Below, one piece after another: positions 37,212 through 46,103 of a stretch of 64,000 nt of DNA. Within the stretch, counting starts at the first letter, position 1. Every line of letters begins with the position of its first letter. Made by a program: the position numbers and the translations under genes. This stretch comes from Pseudomonas abieticivorans (GTDB taxonomy: Bacteria > Pseudomonadota > Gammaproteobacteria > Pseudomonadales > Pseudomonadaceae), in NCBI RefSeq assembly GCF_023509015.1, contig NZ_CP094975.1, positions 6,317,501 to 6,381,500 on the forward strand, given 5' to 3'. The notes under the pieces are model-generated. The model did no database searches, had not been told where the DNA came from, and saw only the letters and a program-made list of their open reading frames with translations.

Positions 37212-38144
37212 TTAAAAATCGACGGCGTTTTTCCCTTTCAGGCTCAGCATCTCGCGCGCTTCGTCCGGGGTCGCCACGCGTGCGCCCAGCGCCTCGATCA
37301 CGGTACGGATGCGCTTGACCTGATCGGCATTAGACGCCGCCAGCGTGCCCGGGCCATCCCACAGCGAATCCTCAAGCCCCACGCGCACGTTGCTGCCCAT
37401 GGCCAGGCCCATGGTGCCCAGCGGGATCTGGTTACGGCCGGCGCCCAGGATCGACCATTCGTAGGCATCGCCGAACAGCCGGTCGGCGGTACGGCGCATG
37501 TGCGCCAGGTCTTCGGGATGGCCACCGATACCACCGCGCAAGCCAAACACCGACTGGATAAAAATCGGCGCCTTGAGCAAGCCGCGTTGCAGGAAGTGCG
37601 CGGCGGTGTACAGGTGGCCGATGTCATAGCATTCGATTTCGAACCGGGTGCGGTTCTCGGCACAGGCGTTGAGGATGTGGGCAATGTCGCGGAAGGTGTT
37701 GCGGAAGATGCGGTCGTCGCTCTCTTCCAGGTAAGGCCGCTCCCAGTCGTGCTTGAACTCGGTGAAACGGTCGAGCATTTCGTACAGGCCAAAATTCATT
37801 GAGCCCATGTTCAACGACGCCAGTTCAGGCTTGAGTTGCGCCACCGGTTGCAGGCGCTCTTCCACGCCCATGGTCGGCGCACCGCCGGTGGTGATGTTGA
37901 TGACCACGTCGCTTTGGGCCTTGATCTGCGGCAAGAACTGGCGGAACAGGTCGACATCCTGGCTGGGGCGCCCGTCAAGCGGATCGCGAGCGTGCAGGTG
38001 AACGATGGCGGCGCCCGCCTGGGCGGCGCCGATGGCGGCCTCGGCGATTTCCTGCGGGGTAATGGGCAAGTAAGGCGACATGGACGGCGTATGAATCGCA
38101 CCGGTAACGGCGCACGTGATGATCACCGGACGTTTTTTGGACAT
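37212..38144 (-). CDS. Beta-keto acid cleavage enzyme (BKACE, DUF849)
   Basis: The product is 310 residues of the Kce/BKACE family. Zinc ligands are visible as HLHARD (two His near residue 48) and further conserved NITTGG and GLEDSLWD. These enzymes cleave a beta-keto acid with acetyl-CoA into acetoacetate and a CoA ester. GGAG lies before ATG 38144, which begins MSKKRPVIITCAVTGA; the longer frame has no such site. The presence of lactonase and SDR neighbours suggests the beta-keto acid derives from a sugar acid, which is not among the best-known BKACE substrates. Confidence 0.85.
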   Translation of the reverse strand: MSKKRPVIITCAVTGAIHTPSMSPYLPITPQEIAEAAIGAAQAGAAIVHLHARDPLDGRPSQDVDLFRQFLPQIKAQSDVVINITTGGAPTMGVEERLQPVAQLKPELASLNMGSMNFGLYEMLDRFTEFKHDWERPYLEESDDRIFRNTFRDIAHILNACAENRTRFEIECYDIGHLYTAAHFLQRGLLKAPIFIQSVFGLRGGIGGHPEDLAHMRRTADRLFGDAYEWSILGAGRNQIPLGTMGLAMGSNVRVGLEDSLWDGPGTLAASNADQVKRIRTVIEALGARVATPDEAREMLSLKGKNAVDF

Positions 38145-38227
38145 GACTGTTCTCCGTTGTTGTTCTTGGCGAGAATCGTGTGTGGGTTGCACGGGGCGCA
38201 TTCAGCCCCCAACCCTGGCGGTTGTCG

Positions 38228-39016
38228 TCAGAGGTATTCGACGTTGCCGTCTACGCTGATCGCCTGGCCCGTCACATTGCGTGCGGCTGGCGAGCAGAGG
38301 AACAGCGCCATGGCGGCGACGTCCTCGGCGGTGACCATGCGTTTCAGGGAAATCTTGTTCAGGTACTCCTGGCGCATTTGGGCCTCGGGCACGTTGAGCT
38401 GCTCGGCGCGGGCGCGAATCACCCCGTCCATGCGCGGGCCTTCGACGATGCCAGGCAGTAATGCATTGACCCGGATGTCACTTTCCCCCAACTCGCTGGC
38501 CAGAGATTTCATCAACCCGATAATCGCCCACTTGGTGGCGGCGTACGGTGTGCGCCAGGCGTAACCCAGGCGCCCCGCGACCGACGCGACATGCAGCAGG
38601 TGGGCATTGGGCGAGGCCTTGAGCAGGGGCACGGCGTGATGGGCGAAGCGGTATTGCGCGGTCAGGTTGATGTCGATGGTGCGCTGCCAGTCCTGGTCGG
38701 TGATGGCATCAATGCCGGCTGTAGGCCCGGCAATGCCGGCATTGTTGACCAGCACGTCGAGGCCGCCGAACTGCTCGCGTTGAACCTTGAACACCGCCTC
38801 GATCTGCGCCGGGTCACTCACGTCCGCGCGGGTGGCAACGCTGCCCGGGTAACGGTCGCGAAACGAGGCCAGGGCCGCTTCGTTGACGTCGCACACATGC
38901 ACTTTGGCACCGGCTTCCAGGTAGGCCGCCGCGAGCACTTCGCCAATCCCGGCCGCACCGCCTGAAATCAGCACGCGCAGGCCAGCATAGGGAATCAGTC
39001 GGTTGAGAACACTCAT
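38228..39016 (-). CDS. Short-chain dehydrogenase/reductase
   Basis: The product is 262 residues. GGAAGIG is the nucleotide-binding motif, NNAGIAG the central motif, and SVAGRLGYAWRTPYAATKWA contains Ser, Tyr and Lys of the catalytic set. It ends with the NVTGQAISVDGN motif common to SDRs. It overlaps the GntR gene by 4 nt (ATGA at 39013-39016), so it belongs to the same operon. It may oxidise a hydroxyl of a sugar acid to give the keto acid used by the BKACE neighbour. Confidence 0.87.
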   Translation of the reverse strand: MSVLNRLIPYAGLRVLISGGAAGIGEVLAAAYLEAGAKVHVCDVNEAALASFRDRYPGSVATRADVSDPAQIEAVFKVQREQFGGLDVLVNNAGIAGPTAGIDAITDQDWQRTIDINLTAQYRFAHHAVPLLKASPNAHLLHVASVAGRLGYAWRTPYAATKWAIIGLMKSLASELGESDIRVNALLPGIVEGPRMDGVIRARAEQLNVPEAQMRQEYLNKISLKRMVTAEDVAAMALFLCSPAARNVTGQAISVDGNVEYL

Positions 39017-39735
39017 GCTTTCTTCACTCCTGAGGCAGGCAACCGCGAACGGTCGCTTTTAACGATCAGGCGCGCCAGCGAATCGGCGGCCTGCATGATG
39101 TCGTCGGTCACCGCCGCCCGAGCCGCCGCGCCATCGCGCTCAACCAGTGCCTGGACGATGCGGTCGTGGGCCTCCATCGAGCGCTGCAGGTGCGCCTTGT
39201 CGGGCGCCACCAAGGCAAAGCAGGGGCCCATGTGCAACCAGAAGTTCTCGACCGCGGCAATGGTCAACTCGGCCTGGGCCACCGCGTAAATGCGCCGGTG
39301 AAACGCGAAGTTGGTCCACAGGTAGCGCGACACGTCGACCTTGTCGGCCGCCTCCTGCATCTGCCGGCACAGGTCCTTGATGTCGGCAAGGTCAGCGTCG
39401 CACAACAGTGCGACGGCCTTCTCGGCCAGCAAGCCTTCCAACGCCACGCGGGCGTCGCGGATTTCCCGCAACCGCGCAGGCGTCATCATGCGCACCCGCA
39501 GCCGGGCGGTGTCGGTGACTTCAAATGCGTTTTCGGCACTCAGGCGGTGCAAGGCTTCGCGCACCGGCATGGGGCTGGAACCCAGCGCCTCGGCGAGGCC
39601 ACGGATGGTGAGTTTTTGACCGGGTTGGAAACGACCGCTCATGAGCGCTTCGCGGATCTGCCGATAGACCTGGTCCTGCAAGGTGTCGCGGGACACCGGG
39701 CGCAGGGTCGGCAAGGGGGTTGGGCGATCTGTCAT
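39013..39735 (-). CDS. GntR-family regulator, FCD type
   Basis: The product is 240 residues: N-terminal winged HTH (about 15-80, with LTIRGLAEALGSSPMPVREA) and an all-helical FCD ligand domain (about 95-225, with NFAFHRRIY and MEAHDRIV that hold metal-binding His). First gene of the operon SDR-BKACE-SMP30-MFS-MFS and overlapping the SDR gene by 4 nt. A palindrome 40 bp upstream is the likely autoregulatory operator. Confidence 0.88.
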   Translation of the reverse strand: MTDRPTPLPTLRPVSRDTLQDQVYRQIREALMSGRFQPGQKLTIRGLAEALGSSPMPVREALHRLSAENAFEVTDTARLRVRMMTPARLREIRDARVALEGLLAEKAVALLCDADLADIKDLCRQMQEAADKVDVSRYLWTNFAFHRRIYAVAQAELTIAAVENFWLHMGPCFALVAPDKAHLQRSMEAHDRIVQALVERDGAAARAAVTDDIMQAADSLARLIVKSDRSRLPASGVKKA

Positions 39736-39771
39736 GGGAGCAAAGCCTTTGTTGTGATTCTTATGGCCCTA

Positions 39772-39787
39772 ATATGTGATCACAAAT
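39772..39787. promoter_or_regulatory. Palindromic operator upstream of the GntR gene
   Basis: ATATGTGATCACAAAT holds the perfect 10-bp palindrome TGTGATCACA at 39775-39784, 40 bp before the GntR start codon. Size and location fit a GntR dimer site controlling the whole operon. No second copy was noticed before the SDR or BKACE genes. Confidence 0.65.
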
Positions 39788-39831
39788 CAAATATGTCAAA
39801 TTTTATCTGAGCGAAAATTTTCGCTGAGGCC

Positions 39832-39880
39832 GGCCCTCACCCCAACCCCGCCCCACTGGGAGAGGGCTGGGGTGAGGGCC
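39832..39880. repeat. Long inverted repeat of the CCCTCACCCCAACCC family
   Basis: GGCCCTCACCCCAACC and its inverse (GGCTGGGGTGAGGGCC) form 16-bp arms with one mismatch around a 17-bp loop. This sequence type recurs in Pseudomonas intergenic regions. It lies just after the stop of the CAP-domain gene and could terminate it. Confidence 0.75.
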
Positions 39881-39893
39881 TGAATCCAACACC

Positions 39894-40748
39894 CTACATC
39901 GGCGCCCCCAACATCCCCGTCCAATAGATCCCCGAGTCGCTTTTCGGGTCTACCGCATACCCCGCCCCCAACTCCCGGTACCCCGGGTTCATCAGGTTGG
40001 CGCAATGCCCGGGGCTGGCCAGCCAGCCATCGACCACCTTGCGCACGCTGTCTTGGCCGGCCGCGATGTTTTCGCCGATCTGCTGGCCGCTGTAGCCGGC
40101 CAGTTCCGCGCGGTCGCCCGGGGTGCCGCCGGTGCGGTCCTTGTGGTCGAAATAGTTGTTGTTGGCCATGTCGCGCGAATGATCCTGGGCGGCGCGGGCC
40201 AGGGTGGCGTTCCAGGCCAAAGGCGTGGTGGCGGCATAGGGTTGGCCGCCGCACTGGCGCGCCTGGGCGCGGGCGCTGTTGATCAGGCCCAGCAGTTTTT
40301 GCCCTTCATCCTCTGAGGCGCCCAGGCGAGCAGTCAACAGCGGCCGCGCCAACACGATGCGCCAGTCGCGGTCTTGGCGGCTGACGCCGATGTCGACGAA
40401 TTGTGGGTTGAGCACCACTTGGCAAAAGCTTTCTTGCACCGCGAGCATGGCCGCCTGTGCATCACGCGGGCCAGACAAGGTGATCGCCTGTACGCTGACC
40501 ATGGGGTACGCCGCTTTGGCCAGCGCCTGCTGCAAGTCGCCGCCACCGCTGGCCGGCAATATCAAGCGCGGGTCACTGGCCAGCGGCGGCAGTTCCAGGG
40601 AGACCTGGCTGCCGCAGTTTTGCGGCTGGCTGCGGAAGGCATTGATGGACTCGACCAGTTGCGGCTCGTCGCTGGCCAGCGCCGTGCCGGCAACCCCCAG
40701 CCCCAATGACAAGGTGGCCAGGCACATCATGGATGGTAGAACGCGCAT
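39894..40748 (-). CDS. Exported CAP-domain (SCP/PR1-like) protein
   Basis: The product is 284 residues: signal peptide (ending ALA), an N-terminal region of about 130 residues with a Cys pair, then a CAP domain (about 150-275). The CAP1/CAP2-like stretches are visible: HSRDMANNNYFDHKD, GENIAAGQDSVRKVVDGW and SPGHCANLMNPGYRELG. Bacterial members are extracytoplasmic and their function is mostly unknown. ATG 40748 has AGGGAGAG upstream. It stands apart from the metabolic operons on both sides. Confidence 0.85.
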   Translation of the reverse strand: MRVLPSMMCLATLSLGLGVAGTALASDEPQLVESINAFRSQPQNCGSQVSLELPPLASDPRLILPASGGGDLQQALAKAAYPMVSVQAITLSGPRDAQAAMLAVQESFCQVVLNPQFVDIGVSRQDRDWRIVLARPLLTARLGASEDEGQKLLGLINSARAQARQCGGQPYAATTPLAWNATLARAAQDHSRDMANNNYFDHKDRTGGTPGDRAELAGYSGQQIGENIAAGQDSVRKVVDGWLASPGHCANLMNPGYRELGAGYAVDPKSDSGIYWTGMLGAPM

Positions 40749-40802
40749 CGAACTCTCCCTTGGGCGGACTGTGCCCATGATGCGCGATTTAACCCCCAGT
40801 GC

Positions 40803-41756
40803 CTACAAGGCCACCGGTGTCACCAATGTACCGGTGGCGAAGTAGCCGCTCAGGTTGGCGTACACCAGGTCTGCCATGGCCTGGCGCGTTTCATGGGTGC
40901 CACTGCCGATGTGCGGCAGCAACACCACGTTGTCCAGGCCCAGCAAAGCGTGGGGCACGTGGGGCTCGTCTTCGAAGACGTCCAGCCCGGCACCGGCAAT
41001 GTCACCTTCGAGCAAGGCGGCGACCAACGCCGGTTCATCCACCACCGAACCGCGCGCCACGTTGATCAGGTACGAATCGGGGCCCAGTGCCTTGAGCACC
41101 TGGGCGTTGATCAGGTGCTGGGTAGCATCGCCGCCGGGCACGATCACCACCAGGTAGTCGCTGGCCCGGGCCAAGGCCTGCAAGTCTGCGTAATGGGTAT
41201 GCGCCACGCCCTCGTAGGGCCCGCTAGGCCGGTAGTAGGCAATGTGCATGTCGAACGCTTGCGCGCGCCGGGCGATGGTCTTGCCGATCTTGCCCAGGCC
41301 AACGATGCCGCAGGTCTTGCCGGTCAGGTCGCGGCCCAGGGGGAACTTGCTGTTCAACCACTTACCGGCGCGCACGAAGCGCTCGGCTTCGCTGATGCGC
41401 CGGGACACGCTGAGCATCAGCGCCAGGGCGGTTTCGGCCACCGCGTTGTTCAGCACATCGGGGGTGTTGCTTAATTTGATACCGCGCCGGGCCAGGTAGG
41501 GGGTGTCGACACCGTCGTAACCCACGCCAAAGCTGGTGATGACCTGCAGGTTGGGCAACTGATCGAGCAACGCATTGTCTGCGCCATACACGCCGCTGGT
41601 CACCACCGCCGTGATCGCAGCGCCGTGCTCTGCAGCCCAGCCCGGCAGGTCAGCGATCTCCCAGCGCTTGTGCACGCGGTGGTGGGCTTCAAGCGACTGC
41701 ATCAGGCTGGCATGCATCGGGCCCCAGATCAGTACATCGCCTTGGTTAGTGCTCAT
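40803..41756 (-). CDS. D-2-hydroxyacid dehydrogenase (second of tandem pair)
   Basis: The product is 317 residues. GIVGLGKIGKTIARR binds NAD(P), and the catalytic residues are Arg in NVARGSVVD, Glu in FEDEPHVP and His in LLPHIGSGT. The closest type is glyoxylate/hydroxypyruvate reductase (GhrB-like). The upstream paralogue ends 21 bp before it on the same strand. ATG 41756 has AGGAGA upstream; a TTG one codon earlier is not needed. Last gene of the MFS-FAH-SDR-dehydrogenase series. Confidence 0.85.
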   Translation of the reverse strand: MSTNQGDVLIWGPMHASLMQSLEAHHRVHKRWEIADLPGWAAEHGAAITAVVTSGVYGADNALLDQLPNLQVITSFGVGYDGVDTPYLARRGIKLSNTPDVLNNAVAETALALMLSVSRRISEAERFVRAGKWLNSKFPLGRDLTGKTCGIVGLGKIGKTIARRAQAFDMHIAYYRPSGPYEGVAHTHYADLQALARASDYLVVIVPGGDATQHLINAQVLKALGPDSYLINVARGSVVDEPALVAALLEGDIAGAGLDVFEDEPHVPHALLGLDNVVLLPHIGSGTHETRQAMADLVYANLSGYFATGTLVTPVAL

Positions 41757-41777
41757 CAAACGTCTCCTTGTGAAGGG

Positions 41778-42734
41778 TTAGCCGGTCACGCAATTTTTTG
41801 GCTGCTTGCCCGCAAAAGCGTCGACCAGGCTGGCCACCACCATTTCGCCCATGCGCGTGCGCGTCTGCACGGTCGCGCTGGCCCGGTGCGGTTGCAGCAC
41901 CACCGTCTCCAGGCCAAACAGCGCCTCAGGCACGCGCGGCTCATCGACGAAGACGTCCAGCGCTGCACCGGCGATGGTGCCGGTTTGCAACGCCGCCACC
42001 AGGTCGGGCTCGTTGACCAGTTTGCCGCGCGCCACGTTCACCAGGTAACCCTCGCTGCCCAGTGCGGCGAGCACGTGGGCATCGATCAGGCCCTCGGCCT
42101 TGTCGGCGGCCGCAGCCAGGATCAGCGCGTCGCTGCCCCGGGCCAGCGCTTTGAGATCGGCGACGAAGGTGTACGGCACATCGCTCATCGCTTGCAGGTC
42201 GGTGTAGCTGATGGGGCAACCAAAGGCCGCCGCGCGGGTGGCCACTGCCCGCCCTACCCGGCCCATGCCGACGATGCCGATGCGCATGCCACTGAACTGG
42301 CGGGCCAGCGGCAACGGTGCCAGTGGCGTGGCGCTCGCCGGCCAATGGCCCGCGCGCACGTAGCGGTCGCTGGTGCACAGGCCACGGCAGGCCGAAATCA
42401 GCAGGCCGATGGCCAGGTCCGCCACGTCCTCGGTCAACGCGCCGATGGTGGCCGTGACGTGAATGCCACGGTCGCGGGCATAGGCCAGGTCGACCGCGTC
42501 GGTGCCCACGCCATTGACGGCCACCACCTCAAGCTTGGGCAACTGCGCCATCACCGCCTGGGTGATGCCGGTGTGCCCGCCGGTGATCACCCCGCGGATA
42601 TTGCCGCCCACCTCGCGCAGGAAAGCGGCCTTGTCGGCTTGCTCGTAGTAAAGGTGCAGGGTGAACAACTGGTTAAGCGTGGCGCGCACTTCAGGGATCA
42701 GGATGGGGCTCAACTGCAGGACTTCTGGTTTCAT
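41778..42734 (-). CDS. D-2-hydroxyacid dehydrogenase (first of tandem pair)
   Basis: The product is 318 residues. GIVGMGRVGRAVATR is the nucleotide-binding motif; Arg in NVARGKLVN, Glu in FVDEPRVP and His in LQPHRASAT complete the active site. Asn rather than Asp follows the catalytic Arg region, and Arg follows the His where Ile is usual, so it has diverged from the paralogue downstream. GAGG precedes ATG 42734; the SDR gene ends 33 bp upstream. Probable substrate is a 2-keto acid from sugar-acid catabolism. Confidence 0.83.
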   Translation of the reverse strand: MKPEVLQLSPILIPEVRATLNQLFTLHLYYEQADKAAFLREVGGNIRGVITGGHTGITQAVMAQLPKLEVVAVNGVGTDAVDLAYARDRGIHVTATIGALTEDVADLAIGLLISACRGLCTSDRYVRAGHWPASATPLAPLPLARQFSGMRIGIVGMGRVGRAVATRAAAFGCPISYTDLQAMSDVPYTFVADLKALARGSDALILAAAADKAEGLIDAHVLAALGSEGYLVNVARGKLVNEPDLVAALQTGTIAGAALDVFVDEPRVPEALFGLETVVLQPHRASATVQTRTRMGEMVVASLVDAFAGKQPKNCVTG

Positions 42735-42767
42735 GACAACCTCAATTCAATTGGCGAAGCACGCCGA

Positions 42768-43532
42768 TCAACCGCGCCCGACAAAGGGCATGTTGGTGGC
42801 CATCACGGTCATGTTCAGCACGTTGGCGCTCAGCGGCAGGCCGGCGATGTAGCGCACCGCGTCGGCCACGTGCTTGACGTCGACCATGGGCTCCACGGCG
42901 ATCTCGCCGTTGGCCTGGCGCACGCCTTTGGTCATGCGCACCGACAGTTCGGTTAGGGCGTTGCCGATGTCGATCTGGCTGCAGGCGATACCGAATTCGC
43001 GACCGTCCAGGGCCAGGCTCTTGGTCAGGCCCAGCACGGCGTGCTTGCTGGCGGTGTAGGGTGCGGTGAAGGGCCGTGGCACGTGGGCCGAGATCGAACC
43101 GTTGTTGATGATGCGCCCGCCCTGGGGTTGCTGGCGGCGCATCAGGCCGAACGCGGCGCGGCAGCACAGGTACACGCCGGTGACGTTGGTGTTGAGCACG
43201 TTGAGCCAGTGCTCCACGTCCAGCTCGTCCATGGGCACGGCCGGGGCATTCACGCCAGCATTGTTGAAAATCACGTCCAGGCGGCCGTACACCTCCTCCA
43301 CCGTGGCGAACAGCGCGTCGACACTGGCCGCATCACGCACATCGGTGGGCACGGCCAGGGCTTTGCGGCCTTGCTCGCGGGCGCTGTCCACCAGCGCTTG
43401 CAGCGGCTCGGCGCGGCGCCCGGCCAGTACCACGGTGTAGCCATCTTCCAACAGGCCCAGGGCCACGGCGCGGCCGATGCCACTGCCAGCGCCGGTGACC
43501 AATGCTACTTTTGCGGGGAGTTGTTTGGACAT
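42768..43532 (-). CDS. Short-chain dehydrogenase/reductase
   Basis: The product is 254 residues with [15 protein letters not shown] and the catalytic Ser-Tyr-Lys ([22 protein letters not shown]). AGGAGG precedes ATG 43532. It sits directly after the FAH-type hydrolase gene (33 bp). An SDR followed by an FAH hydrolase is known from the L-rhamnonate/L-fuconate route, where the SDR oxidises a 2-keto-3-deoxy acid to the 2,4-diketo acid that the hydrolase cuts. That role is inferred here. Confidence 0.85.
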   Translation of the reverse strand: MSKQLPAKVALVTGAGSGIGRAVALGLLEDGYTVVLAGRRAEPLQALVDSAREQGRKALAVPTDVRDAASVDALFATVEEVYGRLDVIFNNAGVNAPAVPMDELDVEHWLNVLNTNVTGVYLCCRAAFGLMRRQQPQGGRIINNGSISAHVPRPFTAPYTASKHAVLGLTKSLALDGREFGIACSQIDIGNALTELSVRMTKGVRQANGEIAVEPMVDVKHVADAVRYIAGLPLSANVLNMTVMATNMPFVGRG

Positions 43533-43565
43533 TGTTATTGTACCTCCTGGTGGGTAATGGATAAG

Positions 43566-44252
43566 TCAGCGTGACGCCACGCGCACCTGCAGTTGGCCGA
43601 CACCGTCAATGCCTGCGGTGATGAGGTCACCGGGGTGCAACGCGTCGACGCCCGGCGGTGTGCCGGTCATGATCAAGTCGCCGGCGCACAAGGTGATCGA
43701 CTGCGACAGCCGGCTGATCACCTCGCTCACCGACCAGATCTGGCTGTGCAAGTTGGAACGCTGGCGCTCTACGCCGTTCACGCTCAGCCACACCTCGCCA
43801 CTGTCTGGATGGCCGCAGCGGCCGACCGGCACGATGGGCGTCATGGGCGCCGAGCCATCGAAGGCCTTGGCGCCGTCCCACGGCATGCCGGCGCTTTTGG
43901 CAGCCATTTGCAGGTCACGGCGGGTCAGGTCCAGGCCAGCTGCGTAACCCCATACGTGTTCAAGCGCACGGGCCTCAGGGATATCGTAGCCGCCCTCGCC
44001 GATGGCGATGACAAACTCGATCTCGTGGCAAAACTCTTCAGTCAAAGGCGGGAAGGCAATGTCGCCCTGGGCCGGGATCACCGAGCTTGCCGGTTTCATG
44101 AAAAAAATCGGCGCCTGGCGCACCTGGCCCTGGGAGTCGCCCCAGTGGTAGTTGCGGCCCAGGCAAAACACTCGGCTGATCGGGAAGCGCTGGTCGCTGC
44201 CTTCAACCGCCAGCGTCGGCAGTTGGGCGGGGGTAAACACATAACTGTTCAT
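43566..44252 (-). CDS. Fumarylacetoacetate hydrolase family protein
   Basis: The product is 228 residues, the short FAH type. VFCLGRNYHWGDS is the conserved start, EEFCHEIEFVIAIG holds the metal-binding His-x-Glu and Glu, and ITLCAGDLIMTGTPPGV the C-terminal signature. Such enzymes hydrolyse acylpyruvates, fumarylpyruvate or 2,4-diketo-3-deoxy acids. AGGA precedes ATG 44252; the longer frame has none. The MFS gene lies 94 bp upstream and the SDR 33 bp downstream. Confidence 0.87.
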   Translation of the reverse strand: MNSYVFTPAQLPTLAVEGSDQRFPISRVFCLGRNYHWGDSQGQVRQAPIFFMKPASSVIPAQGDIAFPPLTEEFCHEIEFVIAIGEGGYDIPEARALEHVWGYAAGLDLTRRDLQMAAKSAGMPWDGAKAFDGSAPMTPIVPVGRCGHPDSGEVWLSVNGVERQRSNLHSQIWSVSEVISRLSQSITLCAGDLIMTGTPPGVDALHPGDLITAGIDGVGQLQVRVASR

Positions 44253-44346
44253 GGTGATCCTCGGTACCTGCGCGTGTGAGTTCAGCGTACGTGGGTTGTC
44301 GCGGTAGAAGTTGGACAAAAGGCGCTTTGTCTTGGAGTAAACAGGG

Positions 44347-45726
44347 TCATTGCGCCGCAGCGCTTTTCAACTCGATGCGGTACAGCCGGCCCAGCAGCAA
44401 TGAGTACGACAGGGTGCCCAGCAAGGCCACGCCGCCAATGAACCAGAACGCATAGGCGAAGGTGCCGGTGGCATGCACGATGGCGCCGATCACGATGGGC
44501 GTGACGATGCCGCCGATGTTGGCCGCAAGGCTGGTGACCCCACCGGTCAAGCCGATCAGCTCCTTGGGCGCTACTTCCGACACCGCCGCCCATGACGCCG
44601 AAGCAATGCCCTGGGCAAAGAATGCGGTGGTGAGCACGGCGATGCAGATCACGTTGGAGTCGGTGAAGTTGACCAGCACGATCGACATGCCCAGCATCGA
44701 CCCCACCACCAGTGGCAGCTTGCGGGCAAAGGACATGGAGCAACCGCGGCGAATCATCAGGTCGGAGACGATACCGGCCAGCAGGATGCCTACCGTGGCG
44801 CCGATGAAGGGCAGCACGGCGAAGATCCCCACCTTGATCATGGTCAGGTGGCGCTCTTCGATCAGGTAAGTGGGAAACCAGGTCAGGAAGAAATACAACG
44901 CCGAGGTGCTGGCGAACTTGCCGATGCAAATCGCCCAGATCTGCCGATAGCGAAACAGCTCGGCAATCTGCCGCCAGTTGAACTTGGTGCGCTCCTGGCT
45001 ACTTTTGACCAGGCCACCGCCATCCTCGATGTACTTGAGTTCTTCCTTGCTGACCTTCTTGCAGCTCAGCGGGTCGCGGTACACGTACAGCCAGACGATG
45101 CCAAATACGATGCCCACGGCGCCGGTGCTGTAGAACACATGGCGCCAATCGTAGGTGGTGGCCAGCCACAGCAGCACGCCGGTGAACAGCGCCGTGCCCA
45201 GGTACTGACCGCACACGTAGATGCTGCTGGCCAGGCCCCGCTCACGCGCCGGGAACCACACCGTCACGGCCCGGCTGTTGGCGGGGAAAGCGGGCGCCTC
45301 CAACGCCCCTACCGCCAGGCGCAAGCCGAACAAAGAGGCGAAACCGCCGACCAGGCCCTGGCTGACGGTTACCGCCGACCAACTGATCAACGAGATGCCG
45401 TAGGTGAAGCGCGAGCCAAAGCGATCGGCCACGAACCCCGCCGGCACCAGGGCCAGGGCGTAGGTCCAGGCGAACGCGGAGAACACCAGGCCCATCTGGA
45501 TCTTATCCAGGCCCAGGTCCTTGGCCATGAAGGGGGCGGCGATCGAGATGTTGACGCGGTCGACGTAGTTGATGATGGTCGCGATCAGCAGCAGCGACAA
45601 CATGAACCAGCGACGGCGCGAAGGCAGGCGGTGCGAGGGAGCCGCATCGGTACTGCCCAGGGTGGGGTTGGCGTGTGCGGCCTTGGCGGGGGGGACACTG
45701 GCAAAGCTGTCGATACGGGGCGTCAT
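44347..45726 (-). CDS. MFS transporter of glucarate/galactonate type
   Basis: The product is 459 residues with 12 predicted membrane segments. INYVDRVNISIAAPFMAKDL and RAVTVWFPARERGLASSIYV are typical of GudP/GarP/DgoT sugar-acid symporters. It is the first gene of the operon to the FAH, SDR and two dehydrogenases. The motif ATCGTACAAC lies 59 bp upstream of its start. Confidence 0.85.
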   Translation of the reverse strand: MTPRIDSFASVPPAKAAHANPTLGSTDAAPSHRLPSRRRWFMLSLLLIATIINYVDRVNISIAAPFMAKDLGLDKIQMGLVFSAFAWTYALALVPAGFVADRFGSRFTYGISLISWSAVTVSQGLVGGFASLFGLRLAVGALEAPAFPANSRAVTVWFPARERGLASSIYVCGQYLGTALFTGVLLWLATTYDWRHVFYSTGAVGIVFGIVWLYVYRDPLSCKKVSKEELKYIEDGGGLVKSSQERTKFNWRQIAELFRYRQIWAICIGKFASTSALYFFLTWFPTYLIEERHLTMIKVGIFAVLPFIGATVGILLAGIVSDLMIRRGCSMSFARKLPLVVGSMLGMSIVLVNFTDSNVICIAVLTTAFFAQGIASASWAAVSEVAPKELIGLTGGVTSLAANIGGIVTPIVIGAIVHATGTFAYAFWFIGGVALLGTLSYSLLLGRLYRIELKSAAAQ

Positions 45727-45785
45727 TGTACGAGCACCTTTTAGTTATTTTTGGAAGATGTCGATCGGTAGCGACTTCCAAGGTG

Positions 45786-45795
45786 ATCGTACAAC
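45786..45795. promoter_or_regulatory. Shared operator motif ATCGTACAAC, MFS operon
   Basis: The 10-mer lies 59 bp before the sugar-acid MFS start codon. The same 10-mer precedes the kdgD and enolase-superfamily genes. Its core TTGTACGA on the other strand matches the TnGT...ACnA pattern of FadR-type GntR regulators. Confidence 0.6.
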
Positions 45796-46016
45796 CATCA
45801 AAAATCAATCACGCGGTTAGATCGATTGATGCATAAGCGAGCGAGCTAAACGCAATAATCCAAAAAATTCGCACGGCCTTTGATGAGGGTATTTTCGCGC
45901 TGATTTTCTGCAAAAATGCCGTACTAGAGCGGCCCCGATGATTTGTAAGGTGCGACTGTTTTTGGACTTCGCCTGTTCGGGTTTTTTCAGGAGAATTTTG
46001 AAATTAAGACGCGGTC

Positions 46017-46026
46017 ATCGTACGAT
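46017..46026. promoter_or_regulatory. Palindromic operator ATCGTACGAT before AraC gene
   Basis: A perfect 10-bp palindrome, 77 bp before the AraC start codon, sharing ATCGTAC with the three ATCGTACAAC sites. It probably belongs to the same regulon. Confidence 0.55.
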
Positions 46027-46103
46027 TACCCAAAAAATCAAACCTACCCGGTGACGCAATCCGCGCCATACTGGGTTTAGCTTTCAAGGTGGAGCTGCCG
46101 TCG

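Larger units (their letters stand above)
45727..46103. promoter_or_regulatory. Divergent region between MFS and AraC genes
   Basis: The 377-bp region is AT-rich and lacks ORFs. It holds one ATCGTACAAC site at 45786-45795 near the MFS gene and the palindrome ATCGTACGAT at 46017-46026 near the AraC gene, so it probably drives both genes under the same regulator. Confidence 0.6.
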
